6,035 nt of DNA, from positions 1 through 6,035 of the forward strand of contig DDJR01000048.1 in the NCBI GenBank assembly GCA_002339135.1, read 5' to 3'. The position numbers and the translations under genes are program-made. This document shows positions 5,971 through 6,035 of this stretch, piece after piece; within the stretch, counting starts at the first letter, position 1; each line of letters begins with the position of its first letter. The stretch is from Flavobacteriales bacterium UBA2619 (lineage in GTDB: Bacteria; Bacteroidota; Bacteroidia; Flavobacteriales_D; Sanyastnellaceae). The notes beneath the pieces are model-generated. The model saw only the letters and a list, made by a program, of their open reading frames with translations, did not search any database and was not told the origin of the DNA.

Positions 5971-6035
5971 GTGAAGTTTGGGAAAATCGATGTAAAGGAA
6001 GAGCCTAATCGGCTCAATGAAATCAGCTGGAAGCT
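5971..6035 (+). CDS. N-terminus of a plus-strand gene with GTG start; possibly a DUF72-family protein
   Basis: From GTG 5971 the frame is open to the window edge: 21 codons beginning (M)KFGKIDVKEEPNRLNEISWK. An in-frame TAG at 5959-5961 limits the upstream extent, and no ATG lies in frame. MKFGKI/VD is reminiscent of the beginning of Bacteroidota DUF72 proteins as I remember them. Twenty-one residues are too few to prove that, or even that the frame is coding. Support comes from the -7 box just upstream and from the lack of any other gene on this end. It is transcribed divergently from comF. GAGCC-TAATC-GGCTC (6001-6015) forms a small 5-bp inverted repeat inside the frame. Confidence 0.42.
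   Translation, partial: MKFGKIDVKEEPNRLNEISWK

Noticed and set aside
6001..6015. GAGCC-TAATC-GGCTC hairpin as a terminator
   Set aside because: The stem is only 5 bp, no T-run follows, and it lies inside the probable coding start of the right-end gene.
1..6035. Defence system, mobile element, CRISPR or other accessory island
   Set aside because: All sizeable genes belong to metabolic, envelope or housekeeping families. No recombinase, transposon end, direct-repeat array or sharp composition change was seen.

Overview
The window looks like ordinary chromosomal housekeeping DNA from a member of the Bacteroidota, probably a flavobacterium-like marine or aquatic lineage. Four things point that way. 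There is a tripartite-family lipoprotein with an N-terminal bacterial Ig-like fold, of a kind typical of this phylum. Several candidate promoters match the Bacteroidota -7 element TAnnTTTG. No clear Shine-Dalgarno sequence stands before the start codons checked. The kynureninase resembles the animal enzyme, as in Bacteroidota that make NAD from tryptophan. Base composition is moderate and even, and I see no insertion sequence, integrase, CRISPR array, rRNA or tRNA.

Layout. Positions 1-1293 (minus) are the N-terminal 431 codons of glycine dehydrogenase GcvP, running off the left edge. A 68-bp divergent gap (1294-1361) holds a good gcvP promoter and a nest of TGCAAA/TTTGCA inverted repeats. A plus-strand pair follows: a polytopic UbiA-like membrane protein (1362-2213), overlapped by 25 bp by kynureninase kynU (2189-3463). 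A 117-bp convergent gap with two possible hairpins separates kynU from a minus-strand Ig-like lipoprotein gene (3581-5149). Upstream of that, on the same strand, lies a ComF-type phosphoribosyltransferase (5199-5882). The right end (5883-6035) is a divergent intergenic region with a perfect 10-bp inverted repeat, then the first 21 codons of a plus-strand gene that probably starts with GTG.

How the genes relate. GcvP (glycine cleavage, one-carbon supply) and KynU (tryptophan to 3-hydroxyanthranilate, de novo NAD route) are both PLP enzymes, but they are transcribed divergently and need not be linked. The UbiA-like gene and kynU are probably co-transcribed and translationally coupled because of their overlap. 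comF and the lipoprotein gene may share a transcript, although the lipoprotein also has its own -7 box.

I found no evidence for a new multi-gene system. The points most worth a second look are the UbiA homologue lacking the first aspartate motif and coupled to kynU, the human-like substrate-specificity residues of KynU, the 10-bp inverted repeat upstream of comF, and the apparently leaderless GTG gene at the right end.
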